DNA of 64,000 bases from positions 1 through 64,000 of the forward strand of contig JAUIJU010000003.1 of NCBI GenBank assembly GCA_030431095.1. The letters are read 5' to 3'. The notes beneath the pieces are model-generated. The model was given only the letters and a program-made list of their open reading frames with translations, was not told where the DNA came from and searched no databases. This document shows positions 47,756 to 55,602 of the stretch, one piece after another (the stretch's first letter is position 1; each line of letters opens with the position of its first letter). The DNA comes from Gammaproteobacteria bacterium. Its GTDB lineage: Bacteria > Pseudomonadota > Gammaproteobacteria > Xanthomonadales > SZUA-36. The position numbers and the translations under genes are program-made.

Positions 47756-48076
47756 TCAGGTACTGACCGAGGTTCGCAACCATCGCAAGTACGGCTCGGA
47801 GACGTGCTCGGCATCCAGCGCCAGCAACTCGGGCACGTCATAGGGATGATGTTCGTCCAGCCAGTGCTCGATGGCGAAAAAGTGCGAGTGCGTCGTCTTG
47901 ATGATCATCAGCGCCTCCTGCTCATCCTGGATCTCCCCGTCCCAGGTATACACCGACCGCAACGCGGGCAGGATGTTCACGCAGGCGGCATGCCGGTTCT
48001 CGACGATGCCGCGGGCCAGGCGTTCCGCAGTGGCCTCGTCGGGACAGGTGCAGAGAATGGCGATGGTTTCGTTCAT
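47756..48076 (-). CDS. cutA: Divalent cation tolerance protein CutA
   Basis: ILCTCPDEATAERLARGIVENRHAACVNILPALRSVYTWDGEIQDEQEALMIIKT. Confidence 0.95.
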   Translation of the reverse strand: MNETIAILCTCPDEATAERLARGIVENRHAACVNILPALRSVYTWDGEIQDEQEALMIIKTTHSHFFAIEHWLDEHHPYDVPELLALDAEHVSEPYLRWLRTSVST

Positions 48077-48131
48077 CTCGGGACGGGATTCTAGCGCAAG
48101 CGAAGCGCTCCCGGCCGAGCCCGGCGACGCA

Positions 48132-49394
48132 TCAGACGTCGAAGGGGTCGAGCTTTTTCGGCGCCAGGACGCCTTTCATCCGCACGTATTTCGGCAGGCC
48201 CGCCCGGTCGTAGGGCGGATAGTCCTCACCGCGGATCAGCGGCGCCAGGTAACGGCGCGCCGCCGCCGTGATGCCCATCCCGTCTTTTGCGATGAACTTT
48301 TTCGGCATCATTTTTTCCTTGTTGGCCATGCGGCTGAGCTGCGCCACGCCGGACTTCCACTTGTAGGGGTCGTCGGAAACGCGCTCGATAACGGGCATCA
48401 CGCCGGATTCGCCCTTGATGGCCAGCTCGATGGCGGCCTTGCCCATGGCGTAGGCCTGGTCGACGTCGGTTTTCGAGGCCACGTGCCGCGCCGAGCGCTG
48501 CAGGTAATCCGACACCGCCCAGTGATACTTGTACCCCAGCTTGTCCTTGACCAGGCCGGCCACCACCGGCGCCACGCCGCCCAGCTGGGCGTGGCCGAAG
48601 GCATCGCGCACGCCTGAGTCGGACAGGAATTTACCGTCCTTGCCACGCACACCCTCGGACACCACCACGGAGCAGTAACCGTGCTTCTTCACGGCCTTGT
48701 CCACCTTGGCCAGGAAGGCCTTCTCGTCGAAGGTCACCTCGGGGAACAGGATGACGTGCGGCGGGTCGCCCGCTTGGCGCTGGGCCAGGCCGCCCGCCGC
48801 CGCGATCCAGCCGGCATGCCGGCCCATGACTTCCAGGATGAACACCCTGGTGGAACTGGACGCCATGGACTCCACGTCGAGACTGGCTTCCATGATGCTC
48901 ACGGCCACGTACTTGGCCACCGAACCGAAGCCGGGACAGTTGTCGGTGATGGGCAGGTCATTGTCGATGGTCTTGGGCACGCCCAGACACTGCACGGGGA
49001 AACCCATCTTCCTGCTGATTTGAGACACCTTGTAAGCGGTGTCGGACGAATCCCCGCCGCCGTTGTACAGGAACACACCGATGTCATGCGCCTTGAACAC
49101 CTCGACCAGGCGCTCGTACTCGCGCTGGTTTTCCTCGATGCCCTTGAGCTTGTAGCGACACGAGCCGAACGCTCCGCCGGGCGTGTGCCGCAGCGCGGCG
49201 ATGTCGGCCTTGCGCTCCTTGCTGGTGTCGATCAGTTCCTCGCGCAACACGCCGATGATGCCGTCCTTGCCGGCGAACACCTTGCCGATTTTCCCGCGAT
49301 TGGCGCGGGCGGTTTCGATCACCCCGCAGGCGGTGGCGTTGATCACCGGCGTCACCCCGCCCGACTGGGCGTAGAGCACGTTGTTTCGAGCCAT
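48132..49394 (-). CDS. Pyrophosphate-dependent 6-phosphofructokinase
   Basis: LYAQSGGVTPVINATACGVI, YNGGGDSSDTAYKVSQ, GVPKTIDNDLPITDNCPGFGS; PPi-type PFK lineage. Confidence 0.88.
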   Translation of the reverse strand: MARNNVLYAQSGGVTPVINATACGVIETARANRGKIGKVFAGKDGIIGVLREELIDTSKERKADIAALRHTPGGAFGSCRYKLKGIEENQREYERLVEVFKAHDIGVFLYNGGGDSSDTAYKVSQISRKMGFPVQCLGVPKTIDNDLPITDNCPGFGSVAKYVAVSIMEASLDVESMASSSTRVFILEVMGRHAGWIAAAGGLAQRQAGDPPHVILFPEVTFDEKAFLAKVDKAVKKHGYCSVVVSEGVRGKDGKFLSDSGVRDAFGHAQLGGVAPVVAGLVKDKLGYKYHWAVSDYLQRSARHVASKTDVDQAYAMGKAAIELAIKGESGVMPVIERVSDDPYKWKSGVAQLSRMANKEKMMPKKFIAKDGMGITAAARRYLAPLIRGEDYPPYDRAGLPKYVRMKGVLAPKKLDPFDV

Positions 49395-49500
49395 TGGAAT
49401 TCCCCTGATGTGCGCGTGAATCTGGTTTGACTGGGCAGCGGCTTGCGGGTAGCTTAGCCACCTTGTTCACTGCCCTATTCTAGAGGACGGAATCCGTCTC

Positions 49501-50076
49501 ATGCGAATCGTTTTACTGGGTGCCCCCGGGTCCGGAAAGGGAACCCAGGCTGCACTCCTGAAGGACCACTTTTCCATTCCCCACATCTCCACCGGCGTGC
49601 TGTTGCGCGAGGCCGTGGCGCAGGAAACTCCGCTGGGGCTGAAGGCCAAGGCCATCATGGACCGCGGCGAACTGGTGCCCGACGACGTGATGCTCAACCT
49701 GATCCGGGAGCGACTGGGGCAGGATGACGTCAAGGCCGGGTTCATTCTCGACGGTTACCCGCGCAACCTGGCCCAGGCCGAGGCACTGGACGGCGTGCTC
49801 GCGGAACTGGACCAGCCGGTGGATGAAGCCGTGCTGATCGAGGTGGACGAAGAGCAGGTCGTGCAGCGAATCGCGCTGCGCGCTTCCCAGGAAGGGCGCA
49901 GCGACGACACCGAGGACGTCGTGCGAAACCGCATGCGCGTGTACGAGGAACAGACCGCGCCGGTGACCGGCTACTACGCGTCCCGGGACTTGCTGACCCG
50001 CGTCCTGGGTGAAGGCACCATCGAGGAAGTGCTGGAACGGATCAAGGGCGCCCTGCAATCGGGCGTCGCCGGCTGA
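49501..50076 (+). CDS. adk: Adenylate kinase
   Basis: MRIVLLGAPGSGKGTQAALLKDHFSIPHISTGVLLREAV; FILDGYPRNLAQAEAL. Confidence 0.96.
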   Translation: MRIVLLGAPGSGKGTQAALLKDHFSIPHISTGVLLREAVAQETPLGLKAKAIMDRGELVPDDVMLNLIRERLGQDDVKAGFILDGYPRNLAQAEALDGVLAELDQPVDEAVLIEVDEEQVVQRIALRASQEGRSDDTEDVVRNRMRVYEEQTAPVTGYYASRDLLTRVLGEGTIEEVLERIKGALQSGVAG

Positions 50077-50158
50077 GGCCGGGCCGGCCGCGCCGGGCCG
50101 TCATGATGGCCGCGACCCCATCGTCAGCGACGAAGGTGGTGGCCACGGGCTCTCTTTC

Positions 50159-50650
50159 ATGAACGCTTTCTTCCAGACCGTTTTCGACCTTTTGCGCCTG
50201 CGGGCCGGCCCCCAGGACCTGCCCGACAGCCGTCCGCTGACGCTGGCCGTGATCGGGGTCTACCTGGCCCAGATGGTCATGACCTCGCAGACCGTGGGCG
50301 CCGAGCACGAGCCCGCCCGCAGCCTGACCAGCGTCGCCCTGCACTTCGCCGCGGTGGCCGGCATGCTCGCCTGGCGCAAGACGCCTGAACGACTGCAACA
50401 GACCCTGCTGGCCATCACGGCCACCGGCACCGTCGTCAGCCTGGCCGCCTTCATCCTGCTGCTGAACGTGGACCCCGGTGTGAATCAACCGCTGCTGGCC
50501 TTGGTGTGGTTCGCCATTTTCGGCTGGAGCCTGGCGGTGGACGCGAACATTTTTCGCCACGCCCTGCGTATCAGTCTGCCCATCGCCATGCTGATCACGG
50601 TGCTGTTGCTGGCGGTGACCTACGTGGCGCTGGAACTGTTGTTCCCATGA
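50159..50650 (+). CDS. Integral membrane protein, unknown
   Basis: Several TM segments; overlaps the mpl start (ATGA). Start trimmed to MNAFFQTVFDLLRLR. Confidence 0.65.
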   Translation: MNAFFQTVFDLLRLRAGPQDLPDSRPLTLAVIGVYLAQMVMTSQTVGAEHEPARSLTSVALHFAAVAGMLAWRKTPERLQQTLLAITATGTVVSLAAFILLLNVDPGVNQPLLALVWFAIFGWSLAVDANIFRHALRISLPIAMLITVLLLAVTYVALELLFP

Positions 50651-52005
50651 GCCGGCACATTCACATCCTGGGTATCTGCGGCACCTTCATGGGCGGCGTG
50701 GCCCTGCTCGCGCAGCGTGCCGGTTACCGGGTGACCGGATCCGACCGCAACACCTACCCGCCGATGAGCACCCTGCTCGAATCGGAGGGCATCGAACTCA
50801 CCGAAGGCTACGATCCCGGACAGCTGGAGCCGGCGCCCGACCTGGTGGTGATCGGGAATGCGCTGAGCCGCGGTAACCCCGCCGTGGAGGCCGTGCTGAA
50901 CCGCGGTCTCAACTATGTCTCAGGGCCCCGCTGGCTGAGCGAGAACCTGCTGCGCGGCAAGACGGTGCTGGCGGTGTCCGGCACGCATGGAAAGACCACG
51001 ACCGCGAGCATGCTGACATGGATCCTGGAGCATGCTGGCCACGCACCCGGTTTCCTGATCGGCGGCGTGCCACGAAACTTCGACGTCTCGGCGCGCGACG
51101 GCAAGGACCTCTTCGTGGTGGAGGCCGACGAGTACGACACGGCGTTTTTCGACAAGCGGGCCAAGTTCGTCCATTACCGGCCCTGGATTTGTGTCCTGAA
51201 CAACCTGGAGTACGACCACGCCGACATCTACCCCGATCTCGACGCCATCAAGACCCAGTTCCACCACCTGGTGCGCACCATTCCCGGCGAAGGCACCATC
51301 GTGTGCAACGGCGCCGACCCGCAACTGGACGCTGTGCTGCGCCAGGGTTGCTGGAGCCGGCTGGAACGCTTCTCGACCGGCGAGGACGACGACTGGCGCG
51401 TGCGCCTGCTGGACCCGGACGGAACGCGACTGGCTTTCGATCACAAGGGCCAGGTGGTGGCCGAAGTGCGATGGAACCAGTGCGGCGAGCACAATGCCCT
51501 GAACGCCTGCGCCGCGGTCGCCGCGGCAGTGGCCGCCGGGGTGGACGCCCCCACCGCGGTGGAGGCGCTGGCCGGCTTCCAGGGCGTCAAGCGCCGCCTG
51601 GAAGTCCTCGGTAACTACGGTGGCGTCCACGTATATGACGACTTCGCCCACCACCCGACGGCCATCCGCATGACCCTCTCGGGACTGCGCCGCCACGTGG
51701 GCAACGCGCGCATCCTGGTTGGCCTGGAACCCCGCAGCAACACCATGCGCGCCGGGGTCCACGCCGATCGCCTCGGGCCGTCTCTGATCGCCGCGGACAA
51801 GGTCTGGCTGCTGACCGGCGACGACATCGACTGGGACCCACAGGAGGCGCTGGCGCCGCTGGAGGGCCGCGGCCGCGTGGTTACCCGTACCCGCGACATG
51901 CTTCGGCAGATGCTGGAAGACGCGCGCCCGGGCGACCACGTGGTGTTCATGAGCAACGGCGGCTTCGACGCCGCGCCACGACGCTTCATCCAGGAACTGG
52001 AGTGA
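50647..52005 (+). CDS. mpl: UDP-N-acetylmuramate:L-alanyl-gamma-D-glutamyl-meso-diaminopimelate ligase
   Basis: MSRHIHILGICGTFMGGVALLAQRAGYRVTGSD..., SGTHGKTTTASMLTWILE. Confidence 0.95.
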   Translation: MSRHIHILGICGTFMGGVALLAQRAGYRVTGSDRNTYPPMSTLLESEGIELTEGYDPGQLEPAPDLVVIGNALSRGNPAVEAVLNRGLNYVSGPRWLSENLLRGKTVLAVSGTHGKTTTASMLTWILEHAGHAPGFLIGGVPRNFDVSARDGKDLFVVEADEYDTAFFDKRAKFVHYRPWICVLNNLEYDHADIYPDLDAIKTQFHHLVRTIPGEGTIVCNGADPQLDAVLRQGCWSRLERFSTGEDDDWRVRLLDPDGTRLAFDHKGQVVAEVRWNQCGEHNALNACAAVAAAVAAGVDAPTAVEALAGFQGVKRRLEVLGNYGGVHVYDDFAHHPTAIRMTLSGLRRHVGNARILVGLEPRSNTMRAGVHADRLGPSLIAADKVWLLTGDDIDWDPQEALAPLEGRGRVVTRTRDMLRQMLEDARPGDHVVFMSNGGFDAAPRRFIQELE

Positions 52006-52625
52006 CGGACGCCGCGCAGAACGGCGATTCAGCCGACCTCGCGCTGTTTCCGCTCAACGTGGTGCTGGTGCCGGAAGGCCACCTGCCCCTGCGCATATTC
52101 GAGCGTCGCTACCTGGACATGGTGCGAGACTGCACCAGCCGCCAGGAACCATTCGGCGTGGTGCTGGTGGTCCAGGGTGAAGGACTGGAGCAGCCCGCCA
52201 GCCACGTGCGCATCGGCACCGATGCCTACATTCGTGACTTCCACACGCTGGAGGACGGCCTGCTGGGTATCGTGGCCCGGGGACAGCGCCGGTTCGTCGT
52301 GGAATCCACCCGCGCCCGCGACGACGGGCTGCTGCGGGGCACGGTTCGCTATCTGCCGCCGGAACCGGAGATGGCGCTGCCGCCGGAGTTCGGCCTGCTG
52401 GCGGACATCGTGCAGGGATTCATCGATAAGGTGGGGTCGGATTACCCTTCACTGGGCGAGCCGCGCCTGGAAGACGCCTCGTGGATCAGCTACCGGCTCA
52501 CCGAACTGCTGCCGCTGGACGCGGCGGAAAAACAGGCCCTGCTGGAACTCGAAGAGCCCCTGCAGCGACTCCAGGCGCTGCTGGAAACGCTGCCGCGTTT
52601 CCAGGCCGACGAAGCGGACGAATAA
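52002..52625 (+). CDS. LON peptidase substrate-binding domain protein
   Basis: LALFPLNVVLVPEGHLPLRIFERRYLDMVRDCTSRQEPFGVVLV. GTG start overlapping the mpl stop. Confidence 0.88.
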   Translation: MTDAAQNGDSADLALFPLNVVLVPEGHLPLRIFERRYLDMVRDCTSRQEPFGVVLVVQGEGLEQPASHVRIGTDAYIRDFHTLEDGLLGIVARGQRRFVVESTRARDDGLLRGTVRYLPPEPEMALPPEFGLLADIVQGFIDKVGSDYPSLGEPRLEDASWISYRLTELLPLDAAEKQALLELEEPLQRLQALLETLPRFQADEADE

Positions 52626-54588
52626 GCAGCAGGTTATCGCTCGCTTTCCTGACCTGCACGCCTGGCCAGCCGACGACGAACTCGTCCAGGAATCCCGGTT
52701 CCGGCGACTGCGGGCGCCAGTGACTGAAGAACCACAACCGCTGCTCCAGCTGCTCCGGGTAAATCTGCCCCAGGTACAGGGGTGTCTCGCGCCTGCCCAG
52801 GCGCACCCCTGAATCCCACAGACGGACCACCTGCTGTCGGTCCGGTTCGTCGCCCTCCAGGCGCATCACCAGTTGTTCGCCCTGGCCCAGGAAATTGCGC
52901 CCGGTCAGCGGCAGGCTGCGTCGGTCGGCGTCAGGGTTCAGGGACTTGAAAATCCATTGCCAGGTAGCGGGGGGCACCTGCTCCCAGCCACGCTGCGCCA
53001 GCCCCTCCGCCACCTGGTCCAGCGTCAGCGCCACCTGCAGATTGAAATCCCGGGCGGGAACGGAGGACGAACGCGTTCGTTGCGCCGGCAGCGTGGCCCA
53101 GCCCTCCGACCACCAGCGGTCGGCCGCCATGGGGCGTTCCTGCACCGGAATGCGCACGGCTGCCAGGTCCTTGTCCATGTGCACGCTGACCTGCCAGCCC
53201 AGGGTGAAGGCCAGGGTGCCGTAGAAAATCGCGCAGGCCACGGCGCCGGAAAACGGCCGCAGTGCCCGGGCGCGATAGGCCATGCCCACGATCGCCGTCC
53301 AGCTCAGGCCCAGGATGAAACCGGTCAGTGCGCCGCTGAGCCAGTCAAGGCCCAGGTAGACCCGGGCGATGACCAGCAGGGTCAGCAACAGGGTGGACGC
53401 CAGGTAGGTCCATTTTCGGTGACGCCGGCGCAGCTCCTTGGCCACCATCACCGAGAAGAAGCCGATCACCACGGTCGCCAGGGTCATGGGCGCGCTGGGC
53501 AGGTAGGCCTGGGAGGTTGGAGCGACCTCGAGCAGGGGCATGGCGCGCAGGGTGAAATCGGTCAGCAGTTGCAGGGCCAGGCCCCCGGCCATGGCCACCA
53601 GCCAGTGCAGGGCGGCATTCAGACGGTTGGCGCCCACCAGCCACAATGCCGTCGCCACCAGGGTGGGAATGAGCACCCAGGCCCGTGAGAGCTGACTGAC
53701 CGCCACCATGAACGGGTCGGTGATGTCATTGCGCAGGGTCTGGGTCCAGGCCAGCACGGCCAGGTCACCACGTCCCGGCTCGGCGCCAAACGGCGCCAGG
53801 AACAGGATCGCCACGAGGCCACACAGGGTCACGACCAGCAGCAACCCCAGCATGCTGACCGACAGCACCTCGGGTTGCGAAGGATCCAGCAGGGGCCCGG
53901 CCACGCGCCCCAGCACCGGGTGGCGGCGTGACCAGCGAATGGAACGCCGTAACCAGCGCGCCGAGTACACCACGCCGATTTCATAAAGCAGGCGGATGAA
54001 CCACAGGCTCAGCCACACGATACCCACGCCCAGGCCCACCACCAGCGCGAGGCGCCCGGCATACTCGGCCGCCACCTCCAGCGAGGCGCCGAACAGCATG
54101 CCGGGCAACAGGTAGGCCGGGGTCCACAGAATGCACCCCGGAATGCACACGGCCAGGAAGCGACCCAGCGGCATGCCCAGCATGCCCGCCGTGGTGGGAA
54201 TCACCGGCCGCAGCGGGCCGATGAAACGCCCGGCCAGCACGCTCTTGGTGCCGTGGCGGCGAAAAAACTCCATGCCGCGCATCAACATGCCCGGATAGCG
54301 CGAAAACGGCCACATGCGGCGCAACTGCATGTGGTAACGATGGCCCAGCCAGAAGCTCAGCATGTCGCCACAAAACGCGCCCAGGGAACCACCGATCCAG
54401 ATCGGCAGCCAGCTGGTCGCCCCCATGCCCAGCAGCGCACCGATGCCGAACAGGATCAGGATGCCCGGCAGGAAAATACCCACGATGACCAGGGATTCCA
54501 CGAAGGCGATCAGGAACAGGACCACGCCGGACCATCCCGGGTTTTCCGAGATCCAGGCCAGCAAATCCTGTAGCAAACCATTTTCCAT
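52498..54588 (-). CDS. DedA-PAP2-LssY C-terminal type multidomain membrane protein
   Basis: DedA part (GRFIGPLRPVIPTTAGMLGMPLGRFL), PAP2 part (VAKELRRRHRKW...ARVYLGLDWLSGALTGFILG), LssY-C-like tail. Start trimmed to MENGLLQDLLAW. Confidence 0.8.
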   Translation of the reverse strand: MENGLLQDLLAWISENPGWSGVVLFLIAFVESLVIVGIFLPGILILFGIGALLGMGATSWLPIWIGGSLGAFCGDMLSFWLGHRYHMQLRRMWPFSRYPGMLMRGMEFFRRHGTKSVLAGRFIGPLRPVIPTTAGMLGMPLGRFLAVCIPGCILWTPAYLLPGMLFGASLEVAAEYAGRLALVVGLGVGIVWLSLWFIRLLYEIGVVYSARWLRRSIRWSRRHPVLGRVAGPLLDPSQPEVLSVSMLGLLLVVTLCGLVAILFLAPFGAEPGRGDLAVLAWTQTLRNDITDPFMVAVSQLSRAWVLIPTLVATALWLVGANRLNAALHWLVAMAGGLALQLLTDFTLRAMPLLEVAPTSQAYLPSAPMTLATVVIGFFSVMVAKELRRRHRKWTYLASTLLLTLLVIARVYLGLDWLSGALTGFILGLSWTAIVGMAYRARALRPFSGAVACAIFYGTLAFTLGWQVSVHMDKDLAAVRIPVQERPMAADRWWSEGWATLPAQRTRSSSVPARDFNLQVALTLDQVAEGLAQRGWEQVPPATWQWIFKSLNPDADRRSLPLTGRNFLGQGEQLVMRLEGDEPDRQQVVRLWDSGVRLGRRETPLYLGQIYPEQLEQRLWFFSHWRPQSPEPGFLDEFVVGWPGVQVRKASDNLLLIRPLRRPGNAAAFPAAPGVAAGALRVPAGPVFPPRPAAAVR

Positions 54589-54718
54589 GGAGGGAGTCCG
54601 GGGTTGTCCGGGCAGGCCGGAGTGGCCGACTCGGTTATGATACGACAGCCCCGGCGCCACGCTGTGCACGGACCGGGAACCTGGTGATCCTGAGTAACAC
54701 GAGAAGACGCACAATCCC

Positions 54719-55540
54719 ATGACAAGCCTCAGCGACAAGACCCTGTTCATCACCGGCGGCTCCCGGGGAATCGGCAAGGCCATCGCCCTGCGCGCCGCGC
54801 GGGACGGCGCCCGCGTGGCAGTGGCGGCCAAGACCGATACGCCGCACCCGAAGCTGCCCGGCACGATCCACACGGCCGTGGAAGAGATCGAGGAGGCCGG
54901 CGGGCAAGGCCTGGCGCTCCGCCTGGACGTACGCGACGACGCCGCGGTGGATGCCGCCATGGCCCAGGCCGCCGAGCATTTCGGCGGGATCGACATCCTG
55001 GTCAACAACGCCAGCGCCATCACCCTGCGCAACTCGCAGCACCTGCCGATGCGGCGCTTCGACCTCATGTTCGACGTGAACGCGCGCGGCACCTACACCT
55101 GCTCACGGGCCGCCCTGCCCTTTCTGCGCGAAGGCGACAACCCGCACATCCTGAACCTGTCGCCGCCGTTGAACCTCGACCCTGCCTGGTTCAAGGACCA
55201 CACCGCCTACACCATGAGCAAGTACGGCATGAGCCTGTGCGTCCTGGGCATGTCGGCGGAGTTCCGGGAACTGGGCGTGGCCGTCAACGCGCTTTGGCCA
55301 CGCACCGTGATCGCCACCGCCGCGATCAACATGCTCGACGGCATGGTCAAACCGGAGAACTGCCGCACCGAGGAGATCATGGCGGACGCGGCGCACGCCG
55401 TCCTGGTCCGTGACGCGGCCACCACCACCGGCAATTTCTTCATCGACGAGGATGTCCTCGTGCAAGCCGGAGTGCGCGATTTCGACCGCTATGCCGTGAA
55501 GCCGGGGGCGCCATTGATGAAGGACCTGTTCCTGGACTGA
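54719..55540 (+). CDS. SDR family oxidoreductase
   Basis: KTLFITGGSRGIGKAIALRAARDGARVAV...DILVNNASA...YTMSKYGMSLCVLGMSAEF. Confidence 0.9.
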   Translation: MTSLSDKTLFITGGSRGIGKAIALRAARDGARVAVAAKTDTPHPKLPGTIHTAVEEIEEAGGQGLALRLDVRDDAAVDAAMAQAAEHFGGIDILVNNASAITLRNSQHLPMRRFDLMFDVNARGTYTCSRAALPFLREGDNPHILNLSPPLNLDPAWFKDHTAYTMSKYGMSLCVLGMSAEFRELGVAVNALWPRTVIATAAINMLDGMVKPENCRTEEIMADAAHAVLVRDAATTTGNFFIDEDVLVQAGVRDFDRYAVKPGAPLMKDLFLD

Positions 55541-55602
55541 AACGCCCCGACCACATGGCGAAACCGGGGTGCGTTCTGCTACCCTGAAGGGACATACGAG
55601 CA

